DNA of 6,028 nucleotides from Bacteroidaceae bacterium (lineage in GTDB: Bacteria > Bacteroidota > Bacteroidia > Bacteroidales > Bacteroidaceae), in the NCBI GenBank assembly GCA_900752815.1, contig CAADWS010000151.1, positions 1 through 6,028 of the forward strand. Reading direction: 5' to 3'. The notes below the pieces were generated by a model, which did no database searches, was not told the DNA's origin, and saw only the letters and a program-made list of their open reading frames with translations. Both the position numbers and the translations under genes were made by a program. Position 1 is the stretch's first letter. Every line of letters begins with the position of its first letter. Positions 1-5,864 of this stretch are shown here, one piece after another.

Positions 1-17
1 AAGGATGAAATCCATTT

Positions 18-356
18 ATGAAAAGAACGATCAAGAAGCAGTTTTGGTTTTCCCGTGACGAAGCGCAGGACTTGCGGAAGAAAGCAAAGAAAACCTGCCT
101 GTCTGAAGCGGCGCTCGTCCGTCTGTTGCTCCGTGGATATGAGCCGAAAGAGAAGCCCGACGACCGTTTCTATGATGCGATGCGGGAGTTCTCCGCCATC
201 GGCAATAACATCCATCAGATTTCCGTCAAGGCAAACGCCCTCGGCTTTATCGACACGCAGAAGCTGAACAGTGAGCTGGATCGCCTGCACAAGTTCCAGG
301 CAGATATGGAGCGTCAGTTTCTTCGCCCCGGTGAGAGCGATCTGAAATGGCAGTAA
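18..356 (+). CDS. mobC: MobC-like relaxosome accessory protein
   Basis: A 112-residue protein of the bacterial mobilisation protein MobC family. These small DNA-binding proteins sit at oriT with the relaxase and help open the strand around the nic site. The basic N-terminus (MKRTIKKQFWFS) followed by a helix-rich stretch to about residue 40 resembles a ribbon-helix-helix DNA-binding fold. Around residues 57-76 lies the family's most recognisable segment (EFSAIGNNIHQISVKANALG). The length is normal for the family. ATG at 18 is the first possible start because TGA at 6-8 closes the frame upstream. An AAGGA at 1-5 lies 12 bases before it, a slightly long spacing. The end overlaps the relaxase start by 10 bp, the usual mobC-relaxase pairing in clostridial ICEs. 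The family call is from recognition of the sequence; the oriT role is family knowledge. Confidence 0.9.
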   Translation: MKRTIKKQFWFSRDEAQDLRKKAKKTCLSEAALVRLLLRGYEPKEKPDDRFYDAMREFSAIGNNIHQISVKANALGFIDTQKLNSELDRLHKFQADMERQFLRPGESDLKWQ

Positions 357-1735
357 GTAAGCTGTGGCCGGTCACGGTTCGCCTTGCGACCGTTCTCGAC
401 TACGCTTCCAATCCTGAGAAAACCACAAAGTCAAAGTCCAAGTACAGCGATGCCGATTATCAGGCACTCCGTGATGTAGTCGCCTATGCAAAGAATGGAG
501 AGAAAACAGAACGGGAGTTGTTCTGTGAGGGCATCCACTGTAACCCGCAAACTGCCCGTGAGCAGTTCATCACGGTGAAAGAGCAATTCGACAAGCCGGA
601 TGGCATCCAAGCCTATCACGGTTATCTCAGCTTTGAGGAAACCGACATCACACCGGAGCTTGCACAGCGGGTCGGTATGGCGTTCGCAGAAAGAATGTGG
701 GGCGACCGGTTTCAAGTCCTTGTGACAACGCATCTGAATACGGAACATCTTCACTGCCACTTCGTTGTGAACTCCGTTTCGTTCAGGGACGGCAAGCGAT
801 TGCAGAACAAAGAGAAAGCGTGGTGGTACTTCCGCCATATTGCCGATGAGGTCTGCTTGGAACACGGTTTGTCCGTGGTACAGAACCCGGAAGCCTATCA
901 ATCGCCCCGCATCCTGACGCAAAAGGACAAAGCCGGGATACCTACACGCTATAACCTCGCCCGTGCCGCCTTGGATGAAGCCATTGCAATGAGCCACAAT
1001 CTTCGACAGCTTGAATATCATCTCTCTGAGATGGGATACACCCTCGGTTCCAATCCCAAGCGGAAGTATTGGACGATCAAGGGCAAGGGCGATGAACGCC
1101 CCATCCGATTGCACAGGCTCGGTGAGGAATACACCAAAGAGCGCATTACACAGCGGCTCATTGAAAACCGTGATAACATCGACTTCGAGCCGTTTCAGCC
1201 TAAAACCTACCGACCGAAGCAATACCGGCTCAGAACACGGAGCGACAGAATTGGAAAAGTCGGCGGTCTATATGGGCTGTACCTTTACTACTGCTACCGG
1301 CTCGGCTATCTGCCGAAGTACAAGGCAGGACAACAGAATTACGCACGAGTTCACTACCTTTTCAAAGAAGATTTGATGAAGATAGATGAACTCACCAAAC
1401 AAGTCACGCTGCTCGGCAAGCACCACATCGGTACAGACGAGCAGCTTTTTTCATATCAGCACTCGGTCGAGGAGCAAATCAAGACCTTAACTGCCGACAG
1501 AACGCACCTCCGAAATGAAATACGAAAAGTGAACATCACAGATGCAGAGCTGTCACAGGCAAAGGCAAGTATCTCGCTTCTTACCGAGAAGTTGAAAGAA
1601 CTCCGCAAGGAGGTCAAACTCTGTCAGGACATCGCTGTCCGTTCCAAGGTTATCGAGGAAAAGGTGGATGCAGTCCGAGCAGAGGAAGAAAAATCAAAAC
1701 GAAAGGAGAACCGCAACTATGAACAACGGCGGTGA
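347..1735 (+). CDS. Relaxase/mobilisation nuclease (MOBP-like)
   Basis: A 462-residue relaxase, the enzyme that nicks one strand at oriT, stays covalently attached to the 5' end through a tyrosine and pilots the strand into the recipient. The likely catalytic tyrosine is Y19 in the segment LDYASNPEKT. The metal-binding histidine motif is at residues 129-142 (HLNTEHLHCHFVVN), with H134, H136 and H138 as the three-His cluster and N142 closing the motif. Residues 305-325 (rich in Gly, Leu and Tyr, with YYCYRLG) match a conserved block after the nuclease domain in this group. Residues about 345-460 are highly charged and predicted coiled coil, probably a protein-interaction tail. ATG at 347 is chosen because it overlaps mobC by 10 bp (ATGGCAGTAA), begins MAVSKLWPVT as in relatives, and has a weak SD-like GGTGAG at 330-335, suggesting translational coupling. 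A long antisense frame over 431-1222 is a coding shadow. Confidence 0.95.
   Translation: MAVSKLWPVTVRLATVLDYASNPEKTTKSKSKYSDADYQALRDVVAYAKNGEKTERELFCEGIHCNPQTAREQFITVKEQFDKPDGIQAYHGYLSFEETDITPELAQRVGMAFAERMWGDRFQVLVTTHLNTEHLHCHFVVNSVSFRDGKRLQNKEKAWWYFRHIADEVCLEHGLSVVQNPEAYQSPRILTQKDKAGIPTRYNLARAALDEAIAMSHNLRQLEYHLSEMGYTLGSNPKRKYWTIKGKGDERPIRLHRLGEEYTKERITQRLIENRDNIDFEPFQPKTYRPKQYRLRTRSDRIGKVGGLYGLYLYYCYRLGYLPKYKAGQQNYARVHYLFKEDLMKIDELTKQVTLLGKHHIGTDEQLFSYQHSVEEQIKTLTADRTHLRNEIRKVNITDAELSQAKASISLLTEKLKELRKEVKLCQDIAVRSKVIEEKVDAVRAEEEKSKRKENRNYEQRR
1704..1708 (+). promoter_or_regulatory. Ribosome binding site of the PcfB-family gene
   Basis: AGGAG lies 10 bases before ATG at 1719, inside the relaxase coding region. 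It decides the start. A longer reading from ATG 1668 would add 17 polar residues with no comparable site upstream, and homologues as I remember them begin close to the SLEG segment. Confidence 0.8.
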
Positions 1736-2516
1736 TGCGGCTGAGCAGGTCGTCAGGCTCTCGCTTGAAGGCTTTGAAGTTGCCGCAAAACTTACAGGCT
1801 CGGCGGCAAAGAATGTCGCCCTGCTTCTCGTGTCCGTGTTGAAGCAGGAACAGCAGACCAAAGGCAAGGCACGGCTCACCAATATGATCAAGTCCGGCAA
1901 GGAACTGAAAGTCTTTTCTATCCCGAACAAGGACTTGGCACAGTTCACCAAACAGGCAAAGCGCTATGGCGTTCTATATTGTGTCCTGAGAGATAAGAGC
2001 GCCAAGGGAGATGATGTACCCGTGGATATTATCGCCCGTGCAGAGGACGCTTCCAAAATTCAGCGCATTGTGGAACGCTTCGAGATCGGCAAGGTCGATA
2101 AGGCAGGCGTTATCACGCAGGCGGAGCAGGACAAGGCTGACCGTGAAGCGGTGGCACGGGAAGTGCCGACCAAAACCAAGGGCGAGATCATCGTGGAGGA
2201 AGCAATGGGAAAGCCTTTGCAGAAAGAAGGTCAGTCCCACGAAAACCCTACGGTCGCAAAGACGGAAAAAAGCCCTCCGTCCGAGCGAAGCTCCGAGATC
2301 AGCGGTACGGCTATTGACCGGGGTACAGCAAAGCAGGCAGACAAGAAGCCTTCCGTGAGAGAAAAGCTGGAGCGCTACAAGGTTGCTGCAAAAGCTGACA
2401 AGGAAGCAGACCGTGCCGAGCCTGCGCTTTCCAAGGAGAAAAGCAAGACTCCCGAACCGAACCGTCAAACGGTTCACACCCAGCCGAAAAAGCATAAGAA
2501 ATCGAAAGAGAGGTAA
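1719..2516 (+). CDS. PcfB family protein (DUF3801)
   Basis: A 265-residue protein of the PcfB/DUF3801 family. PcfB of enterococcal plasmid pCF10 works with the VirD4-like ATPase PcfC in substrate recruitment; the same role here is inference. The N-terminal domain (about residues 5-125) starts with the family signature around residues 9-36 (EQVVRLSLEGFEVAAKLTGS, then an Ala/Leu-rich helix). It continues with KVFSIPNKDLAQFTKQAKRYG at 64-84, read as the mixed alpha/beta core. Residues about 135-265 are a hydrophilic tail rich in Lys, Glu, Ala and Pro, probably disordered, with a short PSVREKLERYK motif at 211-221 that I associate with proteins of this ICE family. The start at 1719 is set by AGGAG at 1704-1708 and gives a 17-bp overlap with the relaxase gene, so the two are likely translationally coupled. 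The next gene begins 6 bp downstream. Confidence 0.9.
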   Translation: MNNGGDAAEQVVRLSLEGFEVAAKLTGSAAKNVALLLVSVLKQEQQTKGKARLTNMIKSGKELKVFSIPNKDLAQFTKQAKRYGVLYCVLRDKSAKGDDVPVDIIARAEDASKIQRIVERFEIGKVDKAGVITQAEQDKADREAVAREVPTKTKGEIIVEEAMGKPLQKEGQSHENPTVAKTEKSPPSERSSEISGTAIDRGTAKQADKKPSVREKLERYKVAAKADKEADRAEPALSKEKSKTPEPNRQTVHTQPKKHKKSKER

Positions 2517-2522
2517 TCAGCT

Positions 2523-3410
2523 ATGACTAACAATTTCACCCCCAAGAAATCCGGGACTGCGGCTCGTCCGCAGCTCTCCCCGGAGGAATACGCCGCCAAG
2601 AAAAAGGCGGAGAAGGATGCCGTGTATCAGATGATCGACGATACCGCTACTGAGATCGTCAGCGACCCCGACAAGTTCAGGGCATATCTCGATACGCAGG
2701 CACGAATGGATCGCTACTCTGCCGCCAACGCTCTGCTCATTTATAATCAGCAGCCGCAGGCGACGCAGCTCAAGGATTTTCGTGATTGGCAGGAGGACGG
2801 CGTGAAGGTCAACAAGGGTGCTAAGAGCCTGTCCATTCTTGAACCTGTTGAATACACCAAGAATGACGGCTCTACCGGCATTGCCTACAATGTCAAGAAG
2901 GTATTCGATGTGGCGCAGACCAGCGGCAAGAAGCCTGCTGCACCTACCCTTGACCGTGATCCCCGAAAGCTCGTTGCTATTATGCTCGACACGGCTCCCA
3001 TTGATGTGAGCACTGTGGAGGAGCTGCCTTCTCCCAATATGGGAGCGTTCTATAAGAACGAGGATCAGACCCTCTATATCAAGCGGGACATTGGGGACAG
3101 CGTTGCACTCTGCCAGTGCGTGGCACAGGAGCTTGGTCACGCTCAGCTTGCAATGAACTGCGAAGCATACAGCCGCAGGGATATGGGCTTCTCTGCTGTC
3201 TGCGTCGGTTATATGCTCTGCCGTAAGTTTGGCGTGGATGTGAAGAACTTCGCCATTGACCGTATCCCGGAGGAGCTGGCGGGCAAATCCCCCAAGGAAA
3301 TTCGTGCGGAGCTTTCCAAGACCCGTTCTGCGATGAGCGAGATCGGCTCTCGTGTGTCGGAGGAAATCTACCGTCGCCGAGCAGACCGAAGCAAAGATCA
3401 GGAAAGATGA
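2523..3410 (+). CDS. ArdC-like ssDNA-binding protein with degenerate metallopeptidase half
   Basis: A 295-residue protein whose first half resembles the N-terminal ssDNA-binding domain of ArdC antirestriction proteins. The matching residues run about 35-130: YSAANALLIYNQQPQATQ at 65-82, then a W at 89, VNKGAKSLSILEP at 96-108 and FDV at 128-130. The second half (about 145-250) follows the layout of the ArdC zinc metallopeptidase domain. However, the HExxH site reads Q202-E-L-G-H206, and the glutamate expected about 20 residues later is not apparent (GFSAVCVGYMLC at 222-233). Five cysteines fall within 197-233. The tail (255-295) is charged and helical, ending in an Arg/Lys-rich stretch. ArdC of IncW plasmids binds ssDNA and protects incoming DNA from restriction. 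Here a ssDNA-binding or structural role is more likely than proteolysis (inference). ATG 2523 follows GAGAGG at 2508-2513, which overlaps the stop codon of the PcfB gene. Confidence 0.82.
   Translation: MTNNFTPKKSGTAARPQLSPEEYAAKKKAEKDAVYQMIDDTATEIVSDPDKFRAYLDTQARMDRYSAANALLIYNQQPQATQLKDFRDWQEDGVKVNKGAKSLSILEPVEYTKNDGSTGIAYNVKKVFDVAQTSGKKPAAPTLDRDPRKLVAIMLDTAPIDVSTVEELPSPNMGAFYKNEDQTLYIKRDIGDSVALCQCVAQELGHAQLAMNCEAYSRRDMGFSAVCVGYMLCRKFGVDVKNFAIDRIPEELAGKSPKEIRAELSKTRSAMSEIGSRVSEEIYRRRADRSKDQER
3031..3060 (+). repeat. Two adjacent 6-bp hairpins with ATA loops
   Basis: CTCCCA-ATA-TGGGAG (3031-3045) is followed with no gap by CGTTCT-ATA-AGAACG (3046-3060). Both stems are perfect and both loops are ATA. 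They lie within the ArdC-like gene, over residues about 170-180 (PNMGAFYKNE), so protein coding may fully explain them. No function is known. Confidence 0.5.
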
Positions 3411-3420
3411 GGTGTGAGCG

Positions 3421-3627
3421 ATGAAAGAGGAACGCTATCACATCGCCTTGGACGATTATGAACACGGCGTAGTGATTCGAGCTTTGAACGATACCAAAAC
3501 CGAACTGATGAATGAGGGTAAATCCACCGATGCCGTGGACGATCTTATCATCAAGGTCGGGTATGCCCCAAAGAAAAAGTTCAAGGTAGTGGAAAGAAAG
3601 GACTGCTCCTGTCGTGAATCGAGATAA
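3421..3627 (+). CDS. Small conserved-type protein of unknown function
   Basis: A 68-residue protein that I do not recognise by name. It is acidic in the first two thirds (DDYEHGVVIRALND at 11-24, DAVDDLIIKVG at 37-47) and basic in the last third (KKKFKVVERK at 51-60). It looks like a compact alpha/beta protein with a helix over about 18-33 and no membrane segment or signal peptide. The last residues (CSCRESR) are encoded across the coupling-protein ribosome site and start, so they may be under nucleotide rather than protein constraint. ATG 3421 is preceded by GAGG at 3409-3412 with 8 bases of spacing, and the in-frame TGA at 3415-3417 excludes an earlier start. Its place between the ArdC-like gene and the coupling-protein gene, in the same operon, suggests a conjugation-associated job, perhaps as a partner of the coupling protein. 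That is inference only. Confidence 0.8.
   Translation: MKEERYHIALDDYEHGVVIRALNDTKTELMNEGKSTDAVDDLIIKVGYAPKKKFKVVERKDCSCRESR
3597..3602 (+). promoter_or_regulatory. Ribosome binding site of the coupling-protein gene
   Basis: AAAGGA lies 11 bases before GTG 3614, inside the preceding small gene. An in-frame TAG at 3587-3589 and the absence of any ATG between it and 3614 leave GTG 3614 as the only start that keeps the first membrane segment. Confidence 0.65.
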
Positions 3628-5431
3628 CGACAGACAGACCTCCATCATTCTCGCCGTACTCGGCATCCTGCCGATTGTGTGGCTCGGACTTCTCATTGCA
3701 CCATCCGTTAAGGGTGGCTTGCCGGAGATACTGCCGAGCTTGATGAATGTGATGAGCGACCCGTTTCATATAGTGCTTTGCGAGGACAGTGTAAAAACTG
3801 TCCTCGTTTTGCTTCTCTGCTATGGAATGGGCATCGGTATCTACTTCTCTACACGCAGGAACTACCGACGCCGAGAGGAACACGGCAGCGCAAAATGGGG
3901 CAATGCCAAAGCCGTGGACAAGAAATACCGGCAGAACCCACCGTCCGAAAACAAGCTGATGACACAGGCAGTCCGTATCGGACTCAACGGCAAGAAACAC
4001 CGCCGCAATCTGAACACCCTTGTCTGCGGCGGTTCCGGTGCCGGTAAGACCCGCTTTTACTGTAAGCCAAATCTGATGCAGGCAAATACCAGCTTCGTGA
4101 TTCTTGATCCGAAGGGCGAGATCGTCCGGGATGTGGGAAATCTGCTGGAGAAAAATGGCTATGAGATCAGAGTTCTCGACCTGATTTCAATGGAAAAGAG
4201 CCACTGCTACAACCCGTTTGTCTATCTCCATTCGGACAACGATGTGCAACGGCTTGTGACAAATCTGTTCAAGAGCACAACGCCAAAGGGGTCACAAAGT
4301 AACGACCCGTTTTGGGATACCTCGGCTTCAATGCTGCTGTCTGCTCTCGTCTATTATCTTCATTACGAAGCACCGGAGGATGAGCAGAACTTTGCAATGG
4401 TAATGGAGATGCTGCAAGCGGCTGCCATCGACAATGAGGAAGATCCACGACCTTCACCGCTGGACTGTCTGTTTGCTGATTTGGAGTTGGACAGACCCGA
4501 CCACATTGCTCTGAAATACTATCGGTCTTACCACACCGGTTCGGCAAAGACCCTAAAATCCATTCAGATTACACTTGCCGCAAGGCTTGAAAAGTTCAAC
4601 TTGGAGAGCTTGGCTGCACTGACCTGTACCGATGAGCTTGACCTTGCTTCTATGGGCGAAAAGAAAGTGGCATTGTTCGCTATTATCCCGGACAACGATT
4701 CCAGCTTCAATTTCTTGGTCAGCATCCTTTATACCCAGCTATTTCAGCAGCTTTTCTTTTCCGCTGACCATATTCACGGCGGCGCATTGCCAATTCCTGT
4801 TCACTTCCTGATGGACGAGTTCGCCAATGTCAGCCTGCCGGACGACTTCGATAAGATCCTTTCCGTTATGCGTTCCCGTGGCGTGTTTGTGTCCATCATT
4901 CTTCAGAACTTGGCACAGCTCAAGGCACTGTTTGAAAAGCAGTGGGAATCCATCGTGGGTAACTGCGATGAGTTCCTCTACTTGGGTGGCAACGAGCAGT
5001 CCACCCATAAGTATGTAAGCGAATTGCTGGGCAAGGAAACCATCGACACGAACACTTACGGAAAGAGTTCCGGGCGAAGCGGAAATTATTCCACCAACTA
5101 TCAGATCAGCGGTCGGGAGCTTCTGACTCCCGATGAGGTTCGTATGCTTGATAACCGCTACGCCATTCTGTTCATCCGAGGGGAACTCCCCGTGATGGAC
5201 TTAAAATACGACATTCTCAAGCACCCCGCCGTTGACCTGACTGCCGACGGAAAAGGCGGCGTCTATCAGCACGGCAAGGTCACAAGTAATGTTGCGACCA
5301 TTGAGGTGCAGTACCTCGACCCCGATACTCTGCCGGATACAGAGGTATCGGAAACCACCTATGAGCTGCTGTCCGATGAGGATTTCAACTCGGAAACCAA
5401 CAACAATACAACAACAAAATTACGGAGGTAA
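3614..5431 (+). CDS. VirD4/TraG-family type IV coupling protein (CD1115-like)
   Basis: A 605-residue membrane ATPase that connects the relaxase-DNA complex to the conjugation channel. Two N-terminal membrane segments are visible, about residues 11-30 and 61-79, separated by a short outside loop, as in VirD4/TraG proteins. Walker A is GGSGAGKT at 139-146 (K145, T146). ILDPKGE at 163-169 is the conserved strand after it. Walker B is HFLMDEFANV at 397-406 (D401, E402), followed by the SIILQNLAQL motif at 427-436. The C-terminal 40-50 residues are acidic and low in complexity, ending NNNTTTKLRR, a plausible species-variable tail. The length fits the family. Translation starts at GTG, overlapping the upstream small gene by 14 bp, which suggests coupled translation. 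The gene contains a terminator-shaped hairpin at 3781-3810. The CD1115-type label is from memory of clostridial ICE annotation; the coupling-protein call itself is firm. Confidence 0.97.
   Translation: MNRDNDRQTSIILAVLGILPIVWLGLLIAPSVKGGLPEILPSLMNVMSDPFHIVLCEDSVKTVLVLLLCYGMGIGIYFSTRRNYRRREEHGSAKWGNAKAVDKKYRQNPPSENKLMTQAVRIGLNGKKHRRNLNTLVCGGSGAGKTRFYCKPNLMQANTSFVILDPKGEIVRDVGNLLEKNGYEIRVLDLISMEKSHCYNPFVYLHSDNDVQRLVTNLFKSTTPKGSQSNDPFWDTSASMLLSALVYYLHYEAPEDEQNFAMVMEMLQAAAIDNEEDPRPSPLDCLFADLELDRPDHIALKYYRSYHTGSAKTLKSIQITLAARLEKFNLESLAALTCTDELDLASMGEKKVALFAIIPDNDSSFNFLVSILYTQLFQQLFFSADHIHGGALPIPVHFLMDEFANVSLPDDFDKILSVMRSRGVFVSIILQNLAQLKALFEKQWESIVGNCDEFLYLGGNEQSTHKYVSELLGKETIDTNTYGKSSGRSGNYSTNYQISGRELLTPDEVRMLDNRYAILFIRGELPVMDLKYDILKHPAVDLTADGKGGVYQHGKVTSNVATIEVQYLDPDTLPDTEVSETTYELLSDEDFNSETNNNTTTKLRR
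3781..3810 (+). other. Terminator-shaped hairpin inside the coupling-protein gene
   Basis: CGAGGACAGT (3781-3790), loop GTAAAA (3791-3796), and ACTGTCCTCG (3797-3806) form a perfect 10-bp stem, directly followed by TTTT (3807-3810). The shape is that of a short intrinsic terminator, about 170 bases into the coding region, over residues about 56-66 between the two membrane segments. The T-run is short, so full termination is unlikely; attenuation, pausing or chance are all possible. Confidence 0.5.
5322..5351 (+). repeat. Imperfect inverted repeat near the end of the coupling-protein gene
   Basis: CCGATACTCTG (5322-5332) pairs with CAGAGGTATCGG (5340-5351) with one bulged G and a 7-base loop. 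It lies in the variable acidic tail of the coupling protein, about 85 bases before the pilin-like gene. No T-run follows. It may be a folded element in the mRNA or a coding coincidence. Confidence 0.4.
5424..5428 (+). promoter_or_regulatory. Ribosome binding site of the pilin-like gene
   Basis: GGAGG lies 8 bases before ATG 5437 and is formed by the last codons of the coupling-protein gene, touching its TAA stop. It is preceded by an A/C-rich, G-free stretch (about 5397-5420) that should be unstructured, so the site is likely well exposed to ribosomes. Confidence 0.8.
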
Positions 5432-5436
5432 CTAAT

Positions 5437-5793
5437 ATGAACATTTTTAAGAAGAACACCGAGAAGCATACCGAAAAGCTGCCTATGACCGGCAAGGTCA
5501 AGAAGGGCTTTCGCATTTACTGCACCGCCATTATGGGTGCGGCACTCATCCTCGGTACTTCGGTCACGGCTTTTGCTGCCGGCGACCCTATTACCGTTAT
5601 CAACAACCTGTCCACCTTTATTTTCGGTCTGATCCGTGCGATTGGACTTATCCTGTTGGGCTTCGGTGTTGTGCAGGTCGGTCTGTCCCTGAAGTCCCAC
5701 GACCCCTCTCAGAGAGCGAACGGTTTCCTGACCCTTGCGGGCGGCGTCATCATCACCTTTGCAAAGGAAATCCTCGACCTCATTGTCGGTTAA
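5437..5793 (+). CDS. Maff2 family small membrane protein, VirB2/TrbC pilin-like
   Basis: A 118-residue protein of the Maff2 family found in clostridial ICEs. After a basic N-terminus (about residues 1-26, many Lys), a hydrophobic segment at 27-44 ends in TAFAAGD. This fits a signal peptidase I site of the A-x-A type, with cleavage after A47. The predicted mature part has two hydrophobic helices, about 60-85 (FIFGLIRAIGLILLGFGVVQ) and 97-117, joined by a short polar loop (KSHDPSQRANG). Signal peptide plus two helices with a short loop is the architecture of VirB2/TrbC major subunits, so a channel or pilus subunit in the envelope is the best functional guess (inference from architecture and position). 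It lies 5 bp after the coupling-protein stop with a strong SD. A perfect hairpin follows the gene, which could raise its expression relative to downstream genes. Confidence 0.9.
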   Translation: MNIFKKNTEKHTEKLPMTGKVKKGFRIYCTAIMGAALILGTSVTAFAAGDPITVINNLSTFIFGLIRAIGLILLGFGVVQVGLSLKSHDPSQRANGFLTLAGGVIITFAKEILDLIVG

Positions 5794-5808
5794 GTTTATT
5801 CACACCGT

Positions 5809-5838
5809 GGGGTGTTCCTGGCTTTTCAGGAACACCCC
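5809..5838 (+). terminator. Perfect 12-bp hairpin between pilin-like and VirB6-like genes (possible attenuator)
   Basis: GGGGTGTTCCTG (5809-5820), loop GCTTTT (5821-5826), and CAGGAACACCCC (5827-5838) form a perfect GC-rich stem in the only sizeable intergenic gap of the window. The bases after it (CTATTCTTT) are T-rich but not a clean T-run, so read-through into the next gene is expected. It could be a partial terminator or a 3' end stabiliser of the pilin mRNA. Confidence 0.65.
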
Positions 5839-5850
5839 CTATTCTTTGAA

Positions 5851-5857
5851 AGGAGGT
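5851..5857 (+). promoter_or_regulatory. Ribosome binding site of the VirB6-like gene
   Basis: AGGAGGT, a near-perfect SD, lies 7 bases before GTG 5865. It sets the GTG as the start of the last gene, which is too incomplete in the window to judge by length. Confidence 0.85.
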
Positions 5858-5864
5858 GCTTTTC

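Noticed and set aside
1..17. Possible oriT or promoter upstream of mobC
   Set aside because: Only 17 bases are available and they show just an SD-like AAGGA; no inverted repeat or -10/-35 pair can be judged.
431..1222. 263-codon open frame on the minus strand
   Set aside because: It lies opposite the relaxase gene with its conserved motifs, has no recognisable domain, and is what GC-biased codon use on the plus strand produces.
1668..1718. Upstream ATG that would lengthen the PcfB-family protein by 17 residues
   Set aside because: The added residues are low-complexity and polar, the SD at 1704-1708 fits ATG 1719, and family similarity starts after 1719.
1974..2495. 173-codon minus-strand frame rich in Leu, Arg and Cys
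   Set aside because: It mirrors the Lys/Glu-rich tail of the PcfB-family protein; the composition is a shadow effect, not a membrane protein.
2557..2573. Small hairpin CTGCGG-CTCGT-CCGCAG near the start of the ArdC-like gene
   Set aside because: A single 6-bp stem is expected by chance in several kilobases, and it does not cover the ribosome binding site.
2517..3140. 207-codon minus-strand frame opposite the ArdC-like gene
   Set aside because: No domain is recognisable, and the plus strand here has clear ArdC-type motifs and a ribosome site.
3079..3696. 205-codon minus-strand frame spanning three plus-strand genes
   Set aside because: It runs across gene boundaries of well-supported plus-strand genes and shows no recognisable protein features.
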